Origin: Micrococcales bacterium
GTDB lineage: Bacteria > Actinomycetota > Actinomycetes > S36-B12 > UBA10799
Direction: 5' to 3'
Length of the DNA: 64,000 bases
Assembly (NCBI GenBank): GCA_016703125.1
Contig: JADJCR010000001.1
Coordinates: 186,001-250,000 of the forward strand
Both the position numbers and the translations under genes were made by a program. This document shows positions 52,401-61,400 of the stretch, in pieces. Below the pieces are notes generated by a model. That model did not search any database. It saw only the letters and a program-made list of their open reading frames with translations, and had not been told where the DNA came from. How positions within the stretch are numbered: position 1 is the stretch's first letter; every line of letters begins with the position of its first letter.

Positions 52401-54959
52401 GGCCAGCGTGTACTCCACGCCGGACCACACTGTGGTCAGGGTTCCCTGGCCGCCCAGGTTGGACACGTTCGGCGCACCGTTGGGACCGGTGGCCGTGAGG
52501 GTCCAGTCGTTCGGCACCGCGGTGCCCCCGTCGACCTTCTTGACCAGCTTCAACTTGGCAGTGTTGCGGGTGTTGGTGATCTCGCAAGTGACGTCGGTGG
52601 TGCCCGCTGGGACGGTGATCTTGCCACCGGTGACGGTCACGCCCTTGTCACAGGACCAGGTACCGGGAGTGTAGTTGCCGGCCTGGCCCGCGGGGGCGGT
52701 CTCACCCAGGGTGTACTCGGCGTTGGCCCAGATCGGCTCGAACGCGTTGTGGTTGCCGGGCTTGCTGTAGGACGGTGAACCCGCCGGGCCGGTGGCCGTG
52801 AGGGTCCAGTCGGCCGCCACGCTGCCACCACCGTCCACCTTCTTCACCAGTTTGACGTTCACCGTCTTGCGGGTGTTGGTGATCTCGCAGGTCACGTCGG
52901 TGGTGCCCGCTGGGACGGTGATCTTGCCACCGGTGACGGTCACGCCCTTGTCGCAGGTCCAAGTGCTGGCGGTGTAGTTGCCGGCCTGGCCCGCGGGGGC
53001 GGTCTCACCCAGGGTGTACTCGGCGTTGGCCCAGATCGGCTCGAACGCGTTGTGGTTGCCGGGCTTGCTGTAGGACGGTGAACCCGCCGGGCCGGTGGCC
53101 GTGAGGGTCCAGTCGGCCGCCACGCTGCCACCACCGTCCACCTTCTTCACCAGTTTGACGTTCACCGTCTTACGGGTGTTGGTGATCTCGCAGGTCACGT
53201 TGGGAGTACCCGCGGGCACCGTGATCTTGCTGGCGTTGACGGTCACACCGTTGTCGCAGGTCCAAGTGCTGGCGGTGTAGTTGGCGGCCTGGCCCGCGGG
53301 GGCGGTCTCGGACAGGGTGTACTCGGCGTTGGCCCAGATCGGCTCGAACGCGTTGTGGTTGCCCGGCTTGGAGTAGGACAGCGATCCGGCTGGGCCGTCG
53401 GCCTTGAGCGTCCAGTCGGCGGGCACGCTGCCGCCTCCGTCGACCTTCTTCACCAGTTTGATGTTCACCGTCTTGCGGGTGTTAGTGATGGTGCACTCGG
53501 TCTGGGTGCCTTTCGGGACGGTGATCTGGTTGCCGTTGCTCACGTTCACGCCGTTGGTGCACTGCCAGGTCCCGGGGGTGTAGTTGCCGGTCTGCCCGGC
53601 GGGCGGGGTCTCACCGAGGGTGTAGACGACACCGCCGTTGATGGGTTCGAACGTCGGGTGGTTGCCCGGCTTGGAGTACGACGGGGCATTCGGCGAGGTC
53701 GCCGTCATGGTCCAGTCAGCGGGAACCGTCCCGCCGCCGGACACGGTCTTCGTCAGCTTCAGTTTCGTGAGGGTGTTCTTGGCGGTGCAGGTGACGATCT
53801 CGCGGGATTCGATCGATCCGAGGGTCCAGTTGCCGTTAACGTCAACGGTCGGGTTGATGTTGCGTTGGGTGCCCGCAATGACGTTCCGCGCCACACACAC
53901 CAACAGCGGATCGCGTTCGTAGCCGTTCTGCAGGGTTTCTTTGACGATCACCGGGTTGGTCGGGAAGTTGCCGTTTGGCTCCCACTGGAAGTTCACCGCT
54001 CCGCCGTTGGCGGTGGCAGCGGACCGAGTGCTCGCAGTGTTCTGCGGAATCGCGTCGGTGGTGGGTGTGACCCACTTGCCCGTGGTGCCGGGGATGGTCA
54101 CGGTGGTGTCGAAGGTCCACCCGTTGGCCGGCTGGAAGCCCTGGGTGTCCGGGGTGTCGGCCAGTTTGGTAATGGTCAGCGACGGGGCACACAGGTCAAC
54201 AGCCAGTTCCTTCAACTGCTGGGCCAGTGCCGCGTAGTCGTTGGTCTGCACGTAGCCGGCGGTCGGGAAGTTGGAGCCGTTGTAGGCGGTCTGGTTCGTG
54301 ATCGCCATGATCGGATTCAGGGTGATGTTGCTGCCCACCGCGATGCCGAACATCTTCGTGCCGTCGGTTTTCATGCCGTTGGCGATCGTGATGGCCGGGT
54401 TCACCGCGGTGGTGCTGCCGTCGGGGCTTGCGTTGTTCCCCGGACCGTTGCCGATCGTGTTCGGGTTGCCGTCAGTGATGAACACCATCAGGTCGGGGGC
54501 CCCGCTCGTCCAGCCGCCGAACGCGTCCATCTTGGTCAGGCCATCTTGCCAGTTGGTGAATCCGTTGGAACTGAGATTGTTGTACGAGTTCTTGACCGTG
54601 GTGAGGTTCGCCGACGTAAGAGCGGTCGGCGCGAGGTTGGTGCCACCGGTGCCGGGGCTCGTCGTGGAGAAACTGGTGACGGCCACCTTGGACCCGGTGT
54701 CGACCAGTGAGTCCACGAACGCGTTGGCCGCGGTCTTCAGGTTCGCGATGCCGGTGTTGCCGATCGACCCGGAGGAGTCCAGGACCAGCCCGAAGTCCAG
54801 GCCGCACTGCGACGCCAGCGTCGGGTTGTCGGTGGACTGGTTGTACGGCGAGATCGTGAACGCCGCCGCCGCCGGTGTCGCGGTAGCCACGACCCCTGCA
54901 GCCACCATCCCGGCGACTACAGCTGTGGAAGTAAGCCCTCCAAGGAACTTCCTAAACAT
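49419..54959 (-). CDS. VWA-domain repeat surface protein, copy 2 (intact, 1846 residues)
   Basis: This is the reference copy of the family: a single open frame from ATG 54959 (GGGAGG 8 bases upstream). Order: signal peptide (1 to about 32); VWA domain (about 40-260) with the MIDAS DSSGS and ITDGNPN; a ~130-residue domain (LTITKLADTPDTQGF to TCTAKNTL); eleven ~100-residue Cna-B/prealbumin-like repeats; a DUF5979-like domain (KITKVFDPKASGYATAF); a DUF11-like domain (GINIVKTASATQVNPGETVT); and a ~110-residue Lys/Cys-rich C-terminal domain ending GFTDQWKPNTWRKSWILR. No LPXTG, no C-terminal membrane helix. Most repeats keep a Lys near the start (LKLVKKV), a Glu in YTL(S/G/A)E, and an Asn in EITN, the pattern of intramolecular isopeptide bonds, plus two Cys that could pair. 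I infer a rigid surface fibre or adhesin. Confidence 0.88.
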   Translation of the reverse strand: MFRKFLGGLTSTAVVAGMVAAGVVATATPAAAAFTISPYNQSTDNPTLASQCGLDFGLVLDSSGSIGNTGIANLKTAANAFVDSLVDTGSKVAVTSFSTTSPGTGGTNLAPTALTSANLTTVKNSYNNLSSNGFTNWQDGLTKMDAFGGWTSGAPDLMVFITDGNPNTIGNGPGNNASPDGSTTAVNPAITIANGMKTDGTKMFGIAVGSNITLNPIMAITNQTAYNGSNFPTAGYVQTNDYAALAQQLKELAVDLCAPSLTITKLADTPDTQGFQPANGWTFDTTVTIPGTTGKWVTPTTDAIPQNTASTRSAATANGGAVNFQWEPNGNFPTNPVIVKETLQNGYERDPLLVCVARNVIAGTQRNINPTVDVNGNWTLGSIESREIVTCTAKNTLTKLKLTKTVSGGGTVPADWTMTATSPNAPSYSKPGNHPTFEPINGGVVYTLGETPPAGQTGNYTPGTWQCTNGVNVSNGNQITVPKGTQTECTITNTRKTVNIKLVKKVDGGGSVPADWTLKADGPAGSLSYSKPGNHNAFEPIWANAEYTLSETAPAGQAANYTASTWTCDNGVTVNASKITVPAGTPNVTCEITNTRKTVNVKLVKKVDGGGSVAADWTLTATGPAGSPSYSKPGNHNAFEPIWANAEYTLGETAPAGQAGNYTASTWTCDKGVTVTGGKITVPAGTTDVTCEITNTRKTVNVKLVKKVDGGGSVAADWTLTATGPAGSPSYSKPGNHNAFEPIWANAEYTLGETAPAGQAGNYTPGTWSCDKGVTVTGGKITVPAGTTDVTCEITNTRNTAKLKLVKKVDGGTAVPNDWTLTATGPNGAPNVSNLGGQGTLTTVWSGVEYTLAENPNPGANYTASAWTCDSGVTVTGGKITLTKGAEVTCEITNTRNLAELKLVKKVTGDNGDKAPGAWDLTAAAAAPNNGKNFTVKGDADTFQGVFAGTEYTLSENGPFNYTPSDWVCKDAQGAPVSSTGGKVTVATGAKVTCEITNDRDTAELKLVKKVTGDNDAKGPNDWTLSADATAPLNDKNFSNLGGQGTFKSVYSAIDYTLSESGPGNYTASTWVCTDEQGAPVSSTGGKVNLDKGDKVTCEITNDRDTAELKLVKKVTGGDQAADAWTLSAAATAPLNDKNFSNLGGQGTFKSVYTAIEYTLGETGPGDYSPSDWVCTDEQGAPVSSTGGKLTLDKGDKVTCEITNDRDLGELKLVKKVTGDNGDKAPADWDLSAAAAAPLNGYNFTVAGDADTFKTVFSNTEYTLSESGPGNYTASTWTCKNGLGDPVSVTDGKVKVGKSAKVTCEITNDRNTAELKLVKKVSGGSATADDWTLTAKAAAPLNDKNISTPGGSGVFETVYSGTDYTLAESGPGNYTADAWLCESDQNGQVGPQMVQQGDIVSLTKGEKVTCTILNTRDLAQLKLVKQVEGKNNPDDWTLTAKAAAPDDGLDISTPGGSGQFEDVYAGSEYTLAETGPGGYTPSEWVCLPAGDVPDQVTAADLQEALNNGDTITLEKGQKVTCTIINTRDLGSLKITKVFDPKASGYATAFNIDYKCGDDPKQTVQVKAGESVTIDGIPTGTECTVTEVKPTDPPAGWSFSEPTYDPANGKVTVSEKGGTVAVTVTNEILKPGINIVKTASATQVNPGETVTYTYTVTNPGDATLDQVKVSDDKCAPVTYQSGDTNGDNKLQTTETWTFTCSMPITVATTNVAIASGKDKNGLEVTAQDSFTVAVVSPVVAKKICPIDVTLHKPQPKKVGNKVFTNKIKTKKSSCVLLKPVVLCRPLGSTAAGETAFCDTKVTKKGRITVKTKGYDAVKVSVVVRTKPKPGFTDQWKPNTWRKSWILR
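50375..53770 (-). repeat. Repeat array of adhesin 2 (11 Cna-B-like units)
   Basis: Unit starts (Lys-rich strand codons) lie near 53755, 53455, 53155, 52855, 52550, 52255, 51945, 51635, 51325, 51010 and 50695. Units 3 and 4 (around 52640-53170) are almost identical in DNA, showing recent duplication. Units fall into sub-types: DGGGSV (2-4), DGGTAV (5), TGDNGDKAP (6, 9), TGDNDAKGP (7), TGGDQAADAW (8), SGGSATADDW (10), EGKNNPDDW (11). Confidence 0.9.
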
Positions 54960-55087
54960 GGTCGTGCCTCCCGTCAGAACCCCGATTTTGTGCACCGGAG
55001 GAAAACTTGGATGTAATGCGTGCGGTAACTGCGTGTGAAGCGGACGTAAGCGCGCGAGGGTGTGCGTCACGGTACGTAATCATGAAA

Positions 55088-55186
55088 CCCTCCTCGCCGT
55101 CCGATGTGGGTATCACCCATCGGCTGTCCGGCTGATTGCAGGGTAACTCCGAGTCGTCGGGCCGGGTATCCCCCTACGGAGTTAAT
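55088..55186 (-). promoter_or_regulatory. Conserved leader element of adhesin 2
   Basis: Nearly identical to the element upstream of adhesin 3. On the minus strand AACTCC...GGAGTT can pair around a GGGGGATACCC block, followed by TCAGCCGGACAGC, a hairpin (CCGAT/ATCGG with inner GGGT/ACCC), and CGGCGAGGAG. It ends about 130 bases before the start codon. Confidence 0.55.
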
Positions 55187-55257
55187 CCCCCGCGGGACGG
55201 TGGGGGTGGTGTGGGTAAATTTCGGGATACATCCAGGCGTTGTCAAATCGTTATCTT

Positions 55258-55273
55258 TGTGATGCTCGTCACG
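55258..55273 (-). promoter_or_regulatory. CRP/GlxR-like operator upstream of adhesin 2
   Basis: TGTGATGCTCGTCACG contains GTGA-N6-TCAC. On the minus strand it is followed within about 10 bases by TTGACA, a good -35 hexamer; the matching -10 is unclear (GAAATT at 17-base spacing). The site is about 300 bp from the start codon. Confidence 0.5.
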
Positions 55274-55423
55274 GGGCAGATCGCGGCGCCTGGGGGCACC
55301 CCGCGGTGCACCCGACTGCCACTCACCGGAAGTCCGGTTCGGCTACCCTGCGTAGTCACGGTGCGGGTCGGGACCTGCTCAGGCCGGCCCGCCCGGCCCG
55401 GTGGCCGGCTGTCCGGGCAGGCA

Positions 55424-55457
55424 GAAGGGCCCGCACCGTGGTGGGTGCGGGCCCTTC
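55424..55457 (-). terminator. Hairpin after adhesin 3
   Basis: GAAGGGCCCGCACC (55424-55437) pairs with GGTGCGGGCCCTTC (55444-55457). The flanking GGGCAGGCA is shared with the copy after adhesin 2, so the duplicated segment extends past the hairpin. Confidence 0.8.
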
Positions 55458-55474
55458 CAATCGGGTTCCTGGTG

Positions 55475-58400
55475 TTACCTCAGGATCCAGGATTTGCGCC
55501 AGGTGTTGGGTTTCCACTGGTCGGTGAAGCCTGGCTTGGGTTTGGTGCGCACGACGACGCTGACCTTGACGGCGTCGTAGCCTTTGGTCTTGACCGTGAT
55601 GCGGCCCTTCTTGGTGACCTTGGTGTCGCAGAAGGCGGTTTCACCGGCGGCGGTGCTGCCCAGCGGGCGGCAGAGCACGACGGGTTTGAGCAGGACGCAA
55701 GAGGACTTCTTGGTCTTGATCTTGTTGGTGAAGACCTTGTTCCCGACCTTCTTCGGCTGCGGTTTGTGCAGCGTGACGTCGATCGGGCAGATCTTCTTGG
55801 CCACGACCGGGCTGACCACGGCCACCGTGAAGCTGTCCTGCGCGGTGACCTCGAGGCCGTTCTTGTCCTTACCGGACGCGACTGCGACGTTGGTGGTCGC
55901 CACGGTGATCGGCATGCTGCAGGTGAATGTCCACGTTTCGGTGGTCTGCAGTTTGTTGTCACCGTTGGTGTCACCGGACTGGTAGGTCACTGGTGAGCAC
56001 TTGTCGTCGCTGACCTTCACCTGGTCCAAGGTGGCGTCCCCGGGGTTGGTCACCGTGTAGGTGTAGGTGACGGTCTCTCCGGGGTTGACCTGGGTGGCCG
56101 AGGCGGTCTTCACGATGTTGATCCCGGGTTTGAGGATCTCGTTGGTCACCGTGACCGCGACCGTGCCGCCCTTCTCGCTGACCGTGACCTTGCCGTTGGC
56201 CGGGTCGTAGGTCGGTTCGGAGAACGACCAGCCGGCCGGCGGATCGGTCGGTTTGACCTCGGTGACGGTGCACTCGGTGCCGGTCGGGATCCCGTCGATC
56301 GTGACCGACTCCCCGGCCTTGACCTGCACGGTCTGCTTCGGGTCGTCACCGCACTTGTAGTCGATGTCGAACGCCTTGGCGTACCCGGAGGCCTTCGGGT
56401 CGAACACCTTCGTGATCTTCAACGAGCCCAGGTCACGGGTGTTGATGATCGTGCACGTGACCTTCTGGCCCTTCTCCAAGGTGATGGTGTCGCCGTTGTT
56501 CAGCGCCTCCTGCAGGTCCGCAGCAGTCACCTGGTCAGGCACGTCACCTGCCGGCAGACACACCCACTCGGACGGCGTGTAGCCGCCGGGGCCGGTCTCG
56601 GCCAGGGTGTACTCGCTACCGGCGTAGACGTCCTCGAACTGCCCCGACCCACCCGGGGTCGAGATGTTCAGCCCGTCATCCGGGGCAGCCGCCTTCGCGG
56701 TCAACGTCCAGTCATCCGGGTTGTTCTTCCCTCGACCTGCTTGACCAACTTCAACTGGGCCAGGTCACGGGTGTTCAGAATGGTGCAGGTGACCTTCTCA
56801 CCCTTGGTCAGGGACACGGTGTCACCCTGCTGGACCATCTGCGGGCCCACCTGCCCGTTCTGGTCGGACTCACACAGCCACGCATCGGCGGTGTAGTTGC
56901 CCGGACCGGACTCGGCCAGGGTGTAGTCGGTGCCGCTGTAGACGGTCTCGAACACGCCCGACCCGCCCGGGGTCGAGATGTTCTTGTCGTTCAACGGCGC
57001 CGCGGCCTTCGCCGTCAGCGTCCAGTCATCAGCGGTCGCTGATCCACCGGAGACCTTCTTCACCAGTTTGAGTTCGGCGGTGTTCCGGTCGTTGGTGATC
57101 TCACGGGTCACCTTCGCGCTCTTACCGACCTTCACCTTCCCGTCGGTCACACTCACCGGGTCACCCAGGCCGTTCTTGCAGGTCCAGGTGCTGGCCGTGT
57201 AGTTACCCGGCCCGGACTCGCTCAAGGTGTACTCGGTGTTGGAGAACACGGTCTTGAACGTGTCCGCGTCACCGGCGACGGTGAAGTTGTACCCGTTCAG
57301 CGGCGCGGCCGCGGCAGCGCCTCAGGTCCCAATCGGCCGGGGCCTTGTCGCCGTTGTCACCGGTGACCTTCTTCACCAGTTTCAACTCGCCGAGATCACG
57401 GTCGTTGGTGATCTCACAGGTGACCTTGTCGCCCTTGTCCAGGGTGAGCTTGCCGCCGGTGGAGGACACCGGGGCGCCCTGCTCGTCGGTGCACACCCAG
57501 TCGCTGGGGGAGTAGTCCCCAGGACCGGTCTCGCCGAGGGTGTACTCGATCGCGGTGTAGACCGACTTGAACGTTCCCTGACCACCGAGGTTGGAGAAGT
57601 TCTTGTCGTTCAACGGTGCCGTGGCAGCAGCAGACAACGTCCACGCGTCAGCCGCCTGGTCGCCACCGGTGACCTTCTTCACCAGCTTCAGTTCCGCGGT
57701 GTCACGGTCGTTGGTGATCTCACAGGTCACCTTGCCGTACTTGCCCAGGCCGATCTGACCGCCGGGAGACGGCACGATCGCGCCCTGCTCGTCCTTGCAC
57801 ACCCAGGTACTGGCGGTGTAGTCACCAGGACCGGACTCGGACAGGGTGTACATGACGCCGCTATAGATGGTCTTGAACGTTCCCTGACCACCAAGGTTCG
57901 AGAAGTTCTTGTCGTTCAACGGCGCCGTGGCGTCAGCGCTGAGGGTCCAGTCGTTCGGGCCCTTCGCGTCGTTATCGCCGGTGACCTTCTTCACCAGTTT
58001 GAGTTCGGCGGTGTTCCGGTCGTTGGTGATCTCACAGGTCACCTTGCTGTCCTTGCCCAGCGTGACCTTGCCATCCGTGACCGGGAGGGTCACGTCGGTG
58101 TCGGTCTTGCACACCCAGGTACTGGCGGTGTAGTCACCAGGACCGGACTCGGACAGGGTGTAGTCGATCGCGGAGTAGACCGACTTGAACGTTCCCTGAC
58201 CACCAAGGTTCGAGAAGTTCTTGTCGTTCAACGGCGCCGTGGCGTCAGCGCTGAGGGTCCAGTCGTTCGGGCCCTTCGCGTCGTTGTCGCCGGTGACCTT
58301 CTTCACCAGTTTGAGTTCGGCGGTGTTCCGGTCGTTGGTGATCTCACAGGTCACCTTCGCGCTCTTACCGACCTTCACCTTCCCGTCGGTCACACTCACC

Positions 58401-61400
58401 GGGTCACCCAGGCCGTTCTTGCAGGTCCAGGTGCTGGCCGTGCAGTTACCCGGCCCGGACTCGCTCAAGGTGTACTCGGTGTTGGAGAACACGGTCTTGA
58501 ACGTGTCCGCGTCACCGGCGACGGTGAAGTTGTACCCGTTCAGCGGCGCGGCCGCGGCAGCGCTCAGGTCCCAATCGGCCGGGGCCTTGTCGCCGTTGTC
58601 ACCGGTGACCTTCTTCACCAGTTTCAACTCGCCGAGATCACGGTCGTTGGTGATCTCACAGGTGACCTTGTCGCCCTTGTCCAGGGTGAGCTTGCCGCCG
58701 GTGGAGGACACCGGGGCGCCCTGCTCGTCGGTGCACACCCAGTCGCTGGGGAGTAGTCCCCAGGACCGGTCTCGCCGAGGGTGTACTCGATCGCGGTGTA
58801 GACCGACTTGAACGTTCCCTGACCACCGAGGTTGGAGAAGTTCTTGTCATTCAACGGTGCCGTGGCAGCAGCAGACAACGTCCACGCGTCAGCCGCCTGG
58901 TCGCCACCGGTGACCTTCTTCACCAGCTTCAGTTCCGCGGTGTCACGGTCGTTGGTGATCTCACAGGTCACCTTGTCGCCCTTGTCGAGGTTGAGCTTGC
59001 CGCCGGTGAAGGACACCGGGGCGCCCTGCTCGTCCTTGCACACCCAGGTACTGGCGGTGTAGTCACCAGGACCGGACTCGGACAGGGTGTAGTCGATCGC
59101 GGTGTAGACCGACTTGAACGTTCCCTGACCACCAAGGTTCGAGAAGTTCTTGTCGTTCAACGGCGCAGTGGCGTCAGCGCTGAGGGTCCAGTCGTTCGGG
59201 CCCTTCGCGTCGTTATCGCCGGTGACCTTCTTCACCAGTTTGAGTTCGGCGGTGTTCCGGTCGTTGGTGATCTCACAGGTCACCTTCGCGCCGGTAGTAA
59301 CGGTCACCTTGCCACCGGTGGAGGACACCGGGGCGCCCTGCTCGTCCTCGCAGACCCAGGCGCTGGCGGTGTAACTGCCAGGACCGTCCTCGGACAGCGT
59401 GTACTCGGTGCCCGCGAACACACCCTGGAAGGTATCCGCGTCGCCCTGGACGGTGAAGTTCTTACCGTCGTTGGGAGCGCTGGCGGCAGCTGACAGGTCC
59501 CACTCGGCCGGCGGATTGGCGTTGTTGTCACCGGTGACCTTCTTGACCAGTCTCAACTCCGCTTCGGTACGGGTGTTGGTGATCTCACAGGTGACCTCGC
59601 CGTTCTTGGCGACGGTGACCTTGTTGCCGTTCTGGGTGACACCGGTGCCGGTGCAGACCCAGTTGCTGGCGGTGTAGTTGCCCGGCCCGGACTCGGACAG
59701 GGTGTACTCGGTGCCTGCGTAGACCTCGGCCAGGGTGGTGATGTTGCCGGCCCGGTCGACGATGTTCTTGCCGGCGTTGGGGCTGCGGCGATGGCCGAGG
59801 CTTCCAGTCGGCGGGCACGCTGGCCCCGCCGTCGACCTTCTTCACCACGGCCAGCTTCGCCAGGTCACGGGTGTTGGTGATCTCGCAGGTGACTTCGCCG
59901 TTCTTGGCGACGGTGACCTTGTTGCCGTTCTGGGTGACACCGGTGCCGGTGCAGACCCAGTTGCTGGCGGTGTAGTTGCCCGGCCCGTCCTCGGACAGGG
60001 TGTACTCGGTGCCGGCGTAGACCTCGGCCAGGGTGGTGATGTTGCCGGCCCGGTCGACGATGTTCTTGCCGGCGTTGGGGGCTGCGGCGATGGCCGAGAG
60101 CTTCCAGTCGGCGGGCACGCTGGCCCCGCCGTCGACCTTCTTCACCACGGCCAGCTTCGCCAGGTCACGGGTGTTGGTGATCTCGCAGGTGACTTCGCCG
60201 TTCTTGGCGACGGTGACCTTGTTGCCGTTCTGGGTGACACCGGTGCCGGTGCAGACCCAGTTGCTGGCGGTGTAGTTGCCCGGCCCGTCCTCGGACAGGG
60301 TGTACTCGGTGCCGGCGTAGACCTCGGCCAGGGTGGTGATGTTGCAGGCCCGGTCGACGATGTTCTTGCCGGCGTTGGGGCTGCGGCGATGGCCGAGAGC
60401 CTCCAGTCGGCGGGCACGCTGGCCCCGCCGTCGACCTTCTTCACCACGGCCAGCTTCGCCAGGTCACGGGTGTTGGTGATCTCGCAGGTGACTTCGCCGT
60501 TCTTGGCGACGGTGACCTTGTTGCCGTTCTGGGTGACACCGGTGCCGGTGCAGACCCAGTTGCTGGCGGTGTAGTTGCCCGGCCCGTCCTCGGACAGGGT
60601 GTACTCGGTGCCTGCGTAGACCTCGGCCAGGGTGGTGATGTTGCCGGCCCGGTCGACGATGTTCTTGCCGGCGTTGGGGGCTGCGGCGATGGCCGAGAGC
60701 TTCCAGTCGGCGGGCACGCTGGCCCCGCCGTCGACCTTCTTCACCACGGCCAGCTTCGCCAGGTCACGGGTGTTGGTGATCTCGCAGGTCACCTGCGCGT
60801 TCTTGGCGACGGTGACCGCACTGTTGGTCACGGTGACAGGGTTGTTCGCGCCGTCCTTGCAGGTCCACACCGAAGCGGTGTAGTTCGCACCCGGGTTGGG
60901 GAGCTCCGAAAGGGTGTAGTCGACGTTGGCGAACACGGACTTGAAGGTGTCCGAGTCTCCCTTGACGGTGAAGTTCTTCCCGTCGAAGGGGGTCGTCGCG
61001 GTCGCCGTGAGGTCGTAGTCGGCCGGGGTCTTGTCGCCACCCGAGACCTTCTTGACCAGTTTCAGGGACCCGGTGTCGCGGGTGTTGGTGATCTCGCAAG
61101 TAACGGCCTGGTTCTTCGAGACGGTGACCGCACTGTTGGTCACGGTGACAGGGTTGTCCGCGCCGTCCTTGCAGGTCCACACCGAAGAGGTGTAGTTCGC
61201 ACCCGGGTTCGGGGACTCGGCCAAGGTGTACGGAGTGCCGGCATACACGCTTTGCGGCGTGCCGGAGCCGCCAGCGTTGCTGAAGTTCTTCCCGTCGAAG
61301 GGGGTCGTCGCGGTCGCCGAGAGTGTCCATCCGTCCGGGTTCACTGAGGCCGGGTCGGTCTTCTTGACCAGCCTCAACGTGCCCGCGTCGCGGGTGTTGG

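Noticed and set aside
54960..55070. Upstream extension of adhesins 2 and 3 starting THTLARLRPLH.
   Set aside because: It would put 37 residues before a perfect signal peptide, is absent from copy 1, and the ATG chosen has a strong GGGAGG site 8 bases upstream.
55136..55996. A plus-strand frame through the adhesin 2 upstream region and the end of adhesin 3.
   Set aside because: It runs through the leader, hairpin and antisense of a conserved C-terminal domain; nothing in it is recognisable.
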